Assembly: GCA_040079635.1 (NCBI GenBank)
Contig: JBEBJY010000095.1
Span: forward strand, 1 to 7,483
Length of the DNA: 7,483 bases
Reading direction: 5' to 3'
Origin: Aalborgiella sp040079635
GTDB taxonomy: Bacteria > Pseudomonadota > Gammaproteobacteria > Burkholderiales > Burkholderiaceae_C
Shown: positions 1 through 5,296 of the stretch, one piece after another
Position numbering within the stretch: position 1 is the first letter of the stretch
How the letters are laid out: the number at the start of each line of letters is the position of its first letter
Translations under genes and position numbers: made by a program
The notes under the pieces: model-generated
Seen by the model: the letters and a program-made list of their open reading frames with translations, nothing else
Told to the model about the DNA's origin: nothing
Database searches by the model: none

Positions 1-2
1 CC

Positions 3-593
3 CCAGCTCCTACACCTACACCGCCTGCATCTAGCCCAACCCCAACCGCCTGCATCTCTGCCCCAACGCCAGCTACAGGCTACAGCTTAGTGTTTAAAGG
101 CTGTAGCGCTACAAACGTCGCTGAGTACTATGACAAAACTGAATGCGTGCGTGACAACGCAACAGGGTTGATTTGGCAAGGCCAGACCGCTGCGGGGACA
201 GCATTGCGGGCGAATAACCGATACATGACAAATTTCGACAGCACAACTGCCTTGCAAAAAGTGACTGGTTCGACTGCTGTCGCACCTTCAAATTTTGATG
301 TATTTAATGAATACAACTCTATCGGCTTTAGGAATGCCGTCAACGCTACAAATTTATGCGGTTCTGGTGCGTGGCGCTTACCAACCATTGGCGAGCTTAA
401 AAGCATCCTCAAACTCAGTGAGTTCCCAAGTATTGACAATATTTGGTTTCCCAACACGCTTGGCAAGTATTACTGGACTTCCTCTAACAACGGCATCAAC
501 GATGAACTCGCCACAAATATTATATTTATTACCGGAGAAGCTTTTGATGATCGTCGTACCTATCTTCGCCTCGTGCGTTTAGTCCATCCATAA
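3..593 (+). CDS. Lcl/DUF1566-domain exported protein, 5' end outside window
   Basis: The frame is open from the left edge, so the GTG at 90 is an internal Val codon, not a start. The first ~28 visible codons form a Pro/Thr/Ala-rich linker (PAPTPTPPASSPTPTAC), followed by a DUF1566/Lcl-type domain: VFKGC, YYDKTECVRD, TGLIWQG, SIGFRNAVNATNLCG, WRLPTIGEL, YYWTSS, and the ending LRLVRLVHP. The motif pair TGLIWQ and WRLPT is the family hallmark. Domains of this type occur in secreted or lipid-anchored bacterial surface proteins of mostly unknown role. The neighbour downstream has the same architecture and a lipobox, so this protein is probably also a lipoprotein whose signal peptide lies outside the window. 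Cysteines at KGC, ECV and LCG are shared with that neighbour and could form disulfides. Stop TAA is at 591-593, 13 bases before the next ATG, which suggests co-transcription. Molecular function is not known. Confidence 0.85.
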   Translation, partial: PAPTPTPPASSPTPTACISAPTPATGYSLVFKGCSATNVAEYYDKTECVRDNATGLIWQGQTAAGTALRANNRYMTNFDSTTALQKVTGSTAVAPSNFDVFNEYNSIGFRNAVNATNLCGSGAWRLPTIGELKSILKLSEFPSIDNIWFPNTLGKYYWTSSNNGINDELATNIIFITGEAFDDRRTYLRLVRLVHP

Positions 594-606
594 ATTGAGC
601 AAGAAC

Positions 607-1422
607 ATGAAACACAAAAATTTCAACCTCTCAGTCGCCGTCACAGTCGTTTTACTCACTGCTTGTGGTGGCGGCGGTGGTGGCAGCGGGAATGGCGAGC
701 CAGTTGCTGAACCAACAGCAACGCCTTCCACGACGGCTACACCAAGTCCAACGGGAACGCCGACCCCTTCGCCATCAGGCACACCCACAGCGACGCCCAC
801 CCCAACACCGACAGCCTGCGTGGGGGAAGCCATCTCTTTTGTAGGTCCGAGCCGAGTTTTCAAAGGCTGTGACGCTGCAAACGTCGCGACGTATTACGAT
901 TTATCAGAATGTGTGCGTGACAGCACCGGCTTAATTTGGGAAGGCAAAACACCCAGTGGCAGCGGCGGACTTCGTGACGCTTCACGTCAATTTACCGACT
1001 ATGACAATCCTGCGAAAGAGCAAGTCACAAAGTTATCCTACCAAACCAACGAAAATCCATACAGATTTCCAACGAATGCAGAAATTTCTGCAAATACAAA
1101 CTCTATTGGTTACCAAAATGCAGTAAACGCTACTCGTTTATGCGGTTTGAGCAACTGGCGGCGCCCAACTCTTAGCGAGTTTACGGATGCTGCGAGTGAC
1201 ATCCAAACCAATTTTTTTCCCAATGTGGGCCCAAATAAACAGTTCATAACAGCTGATGCTGAAGAGGCCATTGTGATCGTTACGCCCGTGCATAAAGAGA
1301 GCTTAAACGTCACATTCAATCCATTTTCACCTTTTTCAGGGATAAAGAATTACCGTACTTCACCTTCTTGGCTGATGTTGGTTCATCAAGATCCCAATAT
1401 ACCTAGACGCTCTAAGATATAA
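607..1422 (+). CDS. Lcl/DUF1566-domain lipoprotein with Pro/Thr-rich linker
   Basis: This is a 271-aa protein. Residues 1-20 are a type II signal peptide with a basic n-region (KHKN), a hydrophobic core and the lipobox LTAC, giving a lipidated Cys20. A Gly run follows (21-26), then a Pro/Thr/Ser tether (about 31-69), then a Lcl/DUF1566 domain (about 80-265) with VFKGC, TGLIWEG, NSIGYQNAVNATRLCG and WRRPTLSEF. The predicted location is the outer or inner membrane, facing the periplasm or outside; no enzymatic role can be assigned. ATG 607 was chosen because it starts directly at the signal peptide. A TTG at 595 would add four residues (MSKN) and is possible; neither has a strong ribosome site. 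The protein is a clear paralogue of the gene just upstream, but its C-terminal third has diverged: the usual YWTSS is replaced by FITAD, and a charged tail (RRSKI) is added. Confidence 0.85.
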   Translation: MKHKNFNLSVAVTVVLLTACGGGGGGSGNGEPVAEPTATPSTTATPSPTGTPTPSPSGTPTATPTPTPTACVGEAISFVGPSRVFKGCDAANVATYYDLSECVRDSTGLIWEGKTPSGSGGLRDASRQFTDYDNPAKEQVTKLSYQTNENPYRFPTNAEISANTNSIGYQNAVNATRLCGLSNWRRPTLSEFTDAASDIQTNFFPNVGPNKQFITADAEEAIVIVTPVHKESLNVTFNPFSPFSGIKNYRTSPSWLMLVHQDPNIPRRSKI

Positions 1423-1498
1423 CGAGATTTACAGCCGAGTCTTGCATAGGCGCGTAGCTGCATAGACGGGGCAATCACGGGCGTCAACCATGTTTGGG

Positions 1499-1531
1499 CG
1501 ATATATTTGCTTGATAAACAAGCTAATATCG
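1499..1531. promoter_or_regulatory. Interrupted dyad upstream of the R-M remnant
   Basis: Two nested inverted repeats lie here. The outer arms are CGATAT (1499-1504) and ATATCG (1526-1531). The inner arms are GCTTG (1509-1513) and CAAGC (1519-1523) around ATAAA. Their centres are one base apart. The dyad ends nine bases before the probable ATG (1540) of the MmeI-like remnant, so it could have been an operator or a 5' UTR hairpin for that gene. This role is inferred from position only. The rest of 1423-1498 shows nothing I recognise. Confidence 0.35.
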
Positions 1532-1539
1532 ACGCATTC

Positions 1540-1743
1540 ATGAACTTCACAGACTTCTACGCCAAATGGGGCGCAGGCGGCACGGCTGCCAGCCTGAACG
1601 AACGCCAAGGTGCGCAGCCGCATTTTCTCGATTTGTGCGATCTTCTGGGCGTGTCCAAACCCGGCAGCAGCCGGCAAGACGGTGAAAACGACTATATTTT
1701 TGAATAGGACACCCTCCTGCTGGGCGAAGCGCGGGGTCATAAA
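1540..1743 (+). pseudogene. N-terminal remnant of MmeI-like DNA methyltransferase/restriction enzyme
   Basis: From ATG 1540 the product begins MNFTDFYAKW, then AASLNERQGAQPHFLDLCDL and LLGVSKPG, and ends its open part with DYIFE before a TAG at 1705-1707. This matches, from memory of the family, the start of large (about 900 aa) MmeI-like class I SAM-dependent methyltransferases, which combine DNA methylation and often cleavage in one chain. Reading through the TAG, the same frame continues DTLLLGEARGHK up to 1743, still family-like (usually GEARGFADV), and then meets a TGA. The TAG is probably a CAG-to-TAG nonsense change. Similarity stops at about 1740, where a palindrome and the opposite-strand module begin. 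An in-frame TTG at 1507 could extend the start by 11 codons, but the extension does not look like the family. The matching C-terminal end lies at 3411-3919 on the same strand. No methyltransferase catalytic motif is present here, so the piece cannot act as an enzyme. Confidence 0.75.
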
Positions 1744-1749
1744 TGACCC
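1734..1749. repeat. 16-bp near-perfect palindrome at the left junction
   Basis: The sequence is GGGTCATAAATGACCC: two 7-base arms around AA. It lies exactly where similarity to the MmeI-like N-terminus stops, and four bases beyond the stop codon of the DUF4411 gene on the minus strand. It could form a short hairpin at the 3' end of that transcript, but no T-rich run follows, so a classical terminator is unlikely. It may instead mark a recombination junction. Confidence 0.4.
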
Positions 1750-1753
1750 TCAT

Positions 1754-2233
1754 TTAGAACACTTGATCGGAGCGTTTTATTAATTCGATAAAGTTAATGC
1801 AACTGACCGATACTTCTGGCAAGGAACATACTGAAGGAATTTTTCTTTTAGAAGGTATATCAGGCGGTTTAATTTGCCGTCCTTCTTCGGAGATTAATTC
1901 AGCGCCATGTGCACGCGTTGTAGCAATGATGAAAAGATCGTTTTCACCTACGCCTTTTGAATGATATCCATCATTCACTACTCCTAACAGCCCTTTGATT
2001 CGCAAGGCATCGAGCAAAATTTCTTCTGTTATTTGAAGTTTTTTCACATGTTTGTTTTTGAGCCAGTCGCCACATTCAGGTGTTTTAGCTACGACCTCTT
2101 CAAAAGCGACACTAGGAATAACAAACGTATTTTCTTCGATTTGAGTTGCAAGCCATTCCCATAAACCTGGAAACTGACGCACAGGATAATTATCCCAAGC
2201 GTAAAGCATAGTTGAGGCATCAAAGACCTGCAT
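1754..2233 (-). CDS. DUF4411 family PIN-like protein, probable toxin partner
   Basis: This 159-aa protein begins MQVFDASTML. Family-like features are an early Asp (D5) in a hydrophobic strand, a PSVAFEEVV segment with E45/E46, a GENDLFIIATTRAHG block (E97, D99), and ELISEEGR near 112-119. This spacing of acidic residues fits the PIN-like nuclease fold, to which DUF4411 is assigned, so a metal-dependent RNase role is likely but not shown. ATG 2233 was chosen because the family normally starts directly at the first strand. ATG 2251 would add six residues (MSLNAT); neither start has a good Shine-Dalgarno. The gene overlaps the end of the upstream HTH-metallopeptidase gene by 14 bases, implying translational coupling. 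DUF4411 genes are recurrently found beside such HTH/ImmA genes, supporting a toxin-antitoxin-like pair. Codons are AT-richer than in the flanking R-M remnants, consistent with a separate origin. Confidence 0.8.
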   Translation of the reverse strand: MQVFDASTMLYAWDNYPVRQFPGLWEWLATQIEENTFVIPSVAFEEVVAKTPECGDWLKNKHVKKLQITEEILLDALRIKGLLGVVNDGYHSKGVGENDLFIIATTRAHGAELISEEGRQIKPPDIPSKRKIPSVCSLPEVSVSCINFIELIKRSDQVF

Positions 2234-3377
2234 AGTGGCGTTCAAGCTCATGAATGTCTTTGATTTTTAACCCGTCAAGATAACTACTAGCCTTAGCCAA
2301 AGTGATATAACTAGCACTCAATGCATCCAATACTGTTCGTACGAAGGTATTGCCAAACACATGTTTTGGTTCTCGGTGGCGGTACAGTCGGCTTCCAGCA
2401 TCCTCTTCTTGGACAACTCTCGAATCTTCGTTCCATTGTCTGTATGCTAAGTATTGATTTTGTTGCAAGCGACCGGCATCTAAAAGCCTACGTAAAATCA
2501 CTTCGACGCTCACACCTAATGTTTTACGCACTTGGGAAAGCCAGTCGCTGTATTGAGATACATCATCAGGTCGATCAATGTCTCGAATGCTGTTTAAAAC
2601 AGCATCGGAAACTAGCAAATTTCCAGCAAACGCATTAGCCTCTTGCTCTTGGCCTTTATGAGATTGCATATCACGGTCGTCATCTATGGAGCTGCTTTTA
2701 TGCAATAGTAAATGCCCCAACTCGTGCATGAGCGTAAATATCTGCTGAGACTCCCCGTAGGATGGCTGTTTCTTAATAACAATTACCGGGCAAATAGGGT
2801 CATAAAGAGTGAAGCCCAATATTGGATTTTTTTTGTCAATCTGCCATTTTCCGTTGTAGCCATTGCTGCGAAATACCAATATGCCCTTAGCCTCAACGGC
2901 TTCACGATAGCTTTCGAAACTATTTTGATTCGTCAAATTAAGCCATTTACGTGCTAGTCGTGCGGCTTCAACCGGATTTTGAAATGGAATAACAGGTGGA
3001 TTGAATGTTGGACGATCTGTATCATCTAGCTCTTCAACCAAACTCAAATATACAGAACGTTGTTTTTCTACCCGCTCAATGAAATTCCTGAGCTTTGCAG
3101 ATAATTCTGGCTTTTGATTTGCCAAAGTACGAAATTGTGGGGTATGTACTTGCGATGCAACAACCGGTTCAGACTCAAGAAAAAATAAAATTCCTCGACC
3201 AAAATATTCAGCAATTTTGCGTAATTGATTGAAAGTCAACCCTGCCTCACCAGATATCATCCGTTCTATACTAACCTGCGGTATGTCTACTTCAGTCGCA
3301 AGAATGCTTGGTGTGATGCCTAAATCAGCACAACACCATTCAACTCTCTTTGGATTAATAGACTGAATGCGCTCCAT
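2220..3377 (-). CDS. Xre-HTH / ImmA-IrrE family metallopeptidase, probable antitoxin or regulator
   Basis: This 385-aa protein has two parts. An N-terminal helix-turn-helix of Xre/Cro type covers about residues 8-66 (SILATEVDIPQVSIERMISG). A Zn-peptidase domain follows, about 130-260, with HELGH at 218-222 and a downstream EANAFAGNLLV helix giving the probable third ligand E246. The C-terminal ~120 residues (LGVSVEVILRRLLDAGRL and the tail) are the usual helical extension. ImmA/IrrE proteins cleave repressors in mobile elements and stress systems; in HTH fusions paired with a small nuclease-like gene they are thought to act as antitoxin or regulator. The active-site residues look intact. ATG 3377 directly follows a palindrome and a -10-like hexamer. 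The last 14 bases overlap the DUF4411 start, so the pair is one transcription unit. The module lies antisense between two halves of a broken R-M gene. Confidence 0.85.
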   Translation of the reverse strand: MERIQSINPKRVEWCCADLGITPSILATEVDIPQVSIERMISGEAGLTFNQLRKIAEYFGRGILFFLESEPVVASQVHTPQFRTLANQKPELSAKLRNFIERVEKQRSVYLSLVEELDDTDRPTFNPPVIPFQNPVEAARLARKWLNLTNQNSFESYREAVEAKGILVFRSNGYNGKWQIDKKNPILGFTLYDPICPVIVIKKQPSYGESQQIFTLMHELGHLLLHKSSSIDDDRDMQSHKGQEQEANAFAGNLLVSDAVLNSIRDIDRPDDVSQYSDWLSQVRKTLGVSVEVILRRLLDAGRLQQNQYLAYRQWNEDSRVVQEEDAGSRLYRHREPKHVFGNTFVRTVLDALSASYITLAKASSYLDGLKIKDIHELERHYAGL

Positions 3378-3378
3378 A

Positions 3379-3391
3379 ACTCATGAGTATA
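3379..3391 (-). promoter_or_regulatory. Candidate -10 box and operator palindrome for HTH-ImmA gene
   Basis: The perfect palindrome ACTCATGAGT (3379-3388) lies one base upstream of the start codon of the HTH-ImmA gene. It overlaps a TATACT hexamer read on the minus strand (3391-3386). A start of transcription about seven bases further would fall at the ATG, giving a leaderless or very short leader. No good -35 box is visible. Autorepression by the encoded HTH is plausible by analogy with TA operons but is inferred. Confidence 0.4.
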
Positions 3392-3410
3392 TATGTACAG
3401 GCATTTTCGT

Positions 3411-3919
3411 AGTTCCACAGGGCAAAAGTTCGACCCACGTTACACCCAACCACCTACTTCGAAACCTTCCCCTTCCCCGCCGGCCTCACCCCGCAAGACA
3501 CCGCCAGCCAGCAAACCCGCCGCTTGGCGAGTGGGACTGTCGTGCCTGATGTGCATTCCAAATCAGCGGAATCCATAGCCGAAGCCGCCCACAAACTCAC
3601 CACCCTGCGCGACAACTGGCTGAACCCGCCGGACTGGACGCAGCGGCTGCCCGAAGTTGTGCCGCTGGGCATGGCCACCTCGCCCTACCCCGACCGCATT
3701 GTCGCCAAACCCGGCCACGAGAAAGAGCTGAGTGAGCGCACCCTCACCAAACTCTACAACGCCCGCCCCGCCTGGCTGTCCACCGCCCACGCCGCGCTGG
3801 ACGCCGCAGTCGCCACCGCTTACGGCTGGGCAGACTACACGCCGGAGATGCCGGATGAGGTGATTTTGCAGAGGTTGTTGGCGTTTAACGTTGAAAGAAG
3901 TGTGGAGCGCAGTGCCTAA
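3411..3919 (+). pseudogene. C-terminal remnant of MmeI-like DNA methyltransferase/restriction enzyme, frameshifted
   Basis: One frame (from 3411) gives STGQKFDPRYT. From about 3446 the family-like text continues in another frame as PTTYFETFPFPAGLTPQDTA, and on to TLRDNWLNPPDW, ERTLTKLYNARPAWL, HAALDAAVATAYGWADYTPEM and VILQRLLAFNVER, ending at TAA 3917-3919. RYTPTTxFETFPFP followed by LxxLRxxWLNPP, LTxLYNARPxWL and LDxAVxxAYGW is the recognisable end of the target-recognition region and C-terminal domain of MmeI-like enzymes. The two frames join with one missing base in a C run (3444-3447), so the remnant is frameshifted as well as truncated. A TTG at 3524 would open a 131-codon frame but is not a credible gene start. 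Strand, order and family agree with the remnant at 1540-1743, so both are best read as ends of one ancestral gene. Confidence 0.8.
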
Positions 3920-3921
3920 CT

Positions 3922-4021
3922 CTGTCATTCCCGCGTAGGCGGGAATCCATGAAGCGTTACTTTAACAAGGCATGGGCAAAAAATGAGGGGTCATGGATTC
4001 CCGCCTACGCGGGAATGACAG
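3922..4021. repeat. Perfect 31-bp inverted repeat, MITE-like or bidirectional hairpin
   Basis: Arms at 3922-3952 and 3991-4021 are exact reverse complements with a 38-base spacer. Each arm holds a smaller hairpin, ATTCCCGC-GTAG-GCGGGAAT in the left arm, which resembles the widespread ATTCCC-N8-GGGAAT class (for example Neisseria dRS3-type repeats). The element lies three bases after the stop of the C-terminal R-M remnant and abuts a shortened copy of the intergenic repeat at 4025. It has no coding capacity. It could be a non-autonomous mobile element, or a strong hairpin separating convergent transcripts. No T-run supports intrinsic termination. Confidence 0.8.
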
Positions 4022-4024
4022 TTA

Positions 4025-4116
4025 TTTAACCCGAATTTACTATACTTTTAATAGCTACTAAGGCAATAAATACGCCGGCTAGAGGCATATTTGAGGGGTA
4101 AAAACCGCCAATCAGG
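4025..4116. repeat. Intergenic repeat, copy A (5'-truncated)
   Basis: This copy shares TTTAACCCG, AATTTACTATACTTTT, ATAGCTACTAAGGCAATAAA, GGCTAGAGG and a CARGGG/AGGCCG-like end with copy B (4773-4952). It lacks 12 bases present in B between CCCG and AATTTAC. It also lacks the whole G-rich hairpin half, because the 31-bp inverted repeat stands there instead. The repeat runs into the antitoxin gene and includes its stop codon (4112-4114). Confidence 0.75.
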
Positions 4117-4420
4117 CCGCTACCACCTGCAATTTCACCCCCAACGCGCTCATCACCTTGAGCATGGTCGCAAAGCTGGGATTGTTGTCGCCGGACAGGG
4201 CTTTGTACAGGCTCTCGCGGCCAAGGCCAACGTCTTTGGCGATCTGCGTCATCCCCCGCGCACGCGCCACGGTGCCTAGCGCTTTGGCGAGAAAAGCGGC
4301 GTCTTCGGGCGCTTCTTCAAAGCAGGCTTGCAAGTAGGCGACGATGTCCGCCTCGCTCTGGAGGTGCGCGGCAGAATCCCATTTTTTGAGTTTAAGAGTG
4401 TTCATGTTGTCTGCGCCCAT
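4112..4420 (-). CDS. HigA-like addiction-module antitoxin (COG3636-type)
   Basis: This 102-aa protein has the recognisable pattern of the short HTH antitoxins paired with RelE/ParE-type killers: ADIVAYLQACFEEAPEDAAFLAKALGTVARARGMTQ, read in pieces at about 24-59. A helix-turn-helix follows (TQIAKDVGLGRESLYKALSG, 58-77), then NPSFATMLKVMSALGVKL (80-97). It should bind and neutralise the toxin encoded just upstream and repress the operon. The start at ATG 4420 is supported by a GGGGGGAT ribosome-site-like run about six bases before it; ATG 4405 has none. The gene begins 19 bases after the toxin stop, giving toxin-first order, usual for this family. Its last codon and TGA fall inside intergenic repeat copy A, in a GGCCTGATT context that is nearly repeated at the end of the BrnA gene. 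Confidence 0.88.
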   Translation of the reverse strand: MGADNMNTLKLKKWDSAAHLQSEADIVAYLQACFEEAPEDAAFLAKALGTVARARGMTQIAKDVGLGRESLYKALSGDNNPSFATMLKVMSALGVKLQVVAA

Positions 4421-4439
4421 AGCGTATCCCCCAATTTTC

Positions 4440-4730
4440 CTAAAGTTGCTTTGCCAAGTTCAGCGCGGCTGCAATGTCCGCTTGTTGGTTAGATTTACTG
4501 CCGCCTGCCAGTAAAACCACCACTTCGCTACCGCGCACGGTGTAGTACACGCGCCAGCCAGCGCCAAAATGCAGCCTCATCTCACTCACGCCACCACCCA
4601 CCGGCTGGCTATCGCCAAAGTTGCCGTCTTCAGCCCGATCAATCCGCGCCTGAATCCGCACTTTGACCATGCGGTCTTTGAGACCCGTGAACCAATCCTC
4701 AAAAACCTCGGTGATTTGAATGCTATACAT
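4440..4730 (-). CDS. RelE/ParE-family toxin (COG3657-type addiction module killer)
   Basis: This 96-aa protein is of normal length for the family. Family motifs are FEDWFTGLKDR near the N-terminus, RIDRAEDGNFGD (about 29-40), SEMRLHFGAGWRVYYTVRG (49-67) and LLAGGSKSNQQADIAAAL (73-90), the last being the typical C-terminal signature. By family it is a cytosolic ribosome-dependent mRNA interferase-like or gyrase-poisoning toxin; sequence alone does not decide which. It precedes its antitoxin (4112-4420) by 19 bases on the same strand. ATG 4730 is the first start after a -10-like TACAAT, with only a weak GGGAT upstream, so translation may begin from a very short leader. An inverted repeat at 4772-4791 could be the operator. 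No damage is visible. Confidence 0.88.
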   Translation of the reverse strand: MYSIQITEVFEDWFTGLKDRMVKVRIQARIDRAEDGNFGDSQPVGGGVSEMRLHFGAGWRVYYTVRGSEVVVLLAGGSKSNQQADIAAALNLAKQL

Positions 4731-4734
4731 ATTT

Positions 4735-4762
4735 ATTGTATCCCAAATAATACAAATTGCAA
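4735..4762 (-). promoter_or_regulatory. Candidate promoter of the RelE/HigA-like operon
   Basis: On the minus strand, TTGCAA (4762-4757) and TACAAT (4740-4735) are separated by 16 bases. The -10 hexamer ends four bases before the toxin ATG, so transcription from it would be essentially leaderless. The same layout (TTGATT, 16 bases, TACAAT) precedes BrnT. The assignment rests on hexamer match and spacing only. Confidence 0.4.
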
Positions 4763-4771
4763 TGAATTTAT

Positions 4772-4791
4772 AACTGTATATATTAACAGTT
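4772..4791. promoter_or_regulatory. Candidate operator dyad AACTGT-N8-ACAGTT
   Basis: Six-base perfect arms (4772-4777 and 4786-4791) flank an AT-only spacer, about 40 bases upstream of the toxin start. Antitoxins of this class bind dyads near their own promoter, so an autoregulatory site is plausible. The dyad also forms the left end of repeat copy B; in copy C the second arm has decayed. Confidence 0.35.
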
Positions 4792-4952
4792 TATTGCACT
4801 GAATTTGTCTTAGCCTCCCACTTTGAAAAAGGGGGATTGAGGGGGATTTAACCCGTATTTGACGCTAAATTTACTATACTTTTTATAGCTACCAAGGCAA
4901 TAAATACGCTGGCTAGAGGTATATTTTAGGGGCAAAAATGGCAAATTAGGCC
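4773..4952. repeat. Intergenic repeat, copy B
   Basis: This copy runs from ACTGTATATATTA through CCTCCCACTTTG, the G-rich stretch ending GGATTGAGGGGGATTT, CCCGTATTTGACG, CTATACTTTTTATAG, AAGGCAATAAATACG and GGCTAGAGG to AGGCCG. It aligns with copy C without gaps at an offset of 767 bases. About 15 differences are counted by eye over the ~115 bases from 4814. TCCCACTTT-GAA-AAAGGGGGA (4816-4836) can fold as a hairpin with one mismatch but has no T-run. The right end overlaps the BrnA stop (4946-4948), as copy A overlaps the HigA-like stop. Confidence 0.8.
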
Positions 4953-5296
4953 GTTTTATGCTTTGCCACCCAGTCGCACAGCGCGTCGTTCATGCGGGTT
5001 TGCCAGCCGGCGCCTGTGGCTTTGAAGTAGGCGACCACTTCGGGGTTGTAGCGCACCGTTACCGGCAGCTTGGTGGGCGCGAGCTGTGGGCCGCGCTGAC
5101 CTTGGCGTTTTTGCGCCAACGCATCGCGCACGGCAGCGTAGCCGCCAGTCTTTACCACCACCGCGTTGCTCTGGGCTGCGACTTCGCTTACCGTAGGCGC
5201 TGCAGCGTCTGGCGCTTCGGCGATGAGCTTGCTCCAAGCGGCGGCATCAGTCGGTAAGCTAGTGGGTAATTTGGCTGATGTAATAGTTGACTTCAT
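4946..5296 (-). CDS. brnA: BrnA family antitoxin
   Basis: This 116-aa protein ends in a BrnA-type ribbon-helix-helix: KLPVTVRYNPEVVAYFKATG (76-95) followed by GWQTRMNDALCDWVAKH (97-113), where the family typically shows a VxxRLxPEVLxxFKxxGxGWQTRxNxxL-like pattern. The N-terminal ~70 residues are Ala-rich and less conserved, including an AVRDALAQKRQGQRGPQ segment, as expected for the toxin-binding part. It should neutralise BrnT and repress the operon as a DNA-binding dimer. ATG 5296 has a weak GGCGGT before it and overlaps the BrnT reading frame by 38 bases, so the two are translated together. The stop codon TAA lies inside repeat copy B. The gene looks intact. Confidence 0.85.
   Translation of the reverse strand: MKSTITSAKLPTSLPTDAAAWSKLIAEAPDAAAPTVSEVAAQSNAVVVKTGGYAAVRDALAQKRQGQRGPQLAPTKLPVTVRYNPEVVAYFKATGAGWQTRMNDALCDWVAKHKTA

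Noticed and set aside
579..863. Minus-strand Gly/Val-rich open frame
   Set aside because: It is the antisense reading of the Pro/Thr linker of the lipoprotein gene; the GVGV repeats follow from that composition.
1507..1707. Intact small 66-codon gene
   Set aside because: Its text is the N-terminus of a much larger MmeI-like protein and family-like codons continue beyond the stop, so it is a remnant.
1429..1740. Minus-strand 103-codon open frame
   Set aside because: It lies opposite the MmeI-like remnant and has no recognisable motifs; it is a shadow of a GC-richer coding remnant.
3524..3919. Intact 131-codon gene starting at TTG 3524
   Set aside because: The same frame extends upstream with conserved MmeI-like text and the TTG is an internal Leu codon of the family.
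3563..3928. Minus-strand 121-codon open frame opposite the C-terminal remnant
   Set aside because: It is Gly/Val-rich shadow text of the plus-strand remnant with no family features.
3922..4021. CRISPR repeat-spacer unit
   Set aside because: There are only two arms and they are inverted, not direct; there is no array.
4816..4836. Intrinsic terminator in the G-rich hairpin of copy B (and the same in copy C)
   Set aside because: The stem is possible but has an internal mismatch and no T-run on either strand, so I treat it only as part of the repeat.
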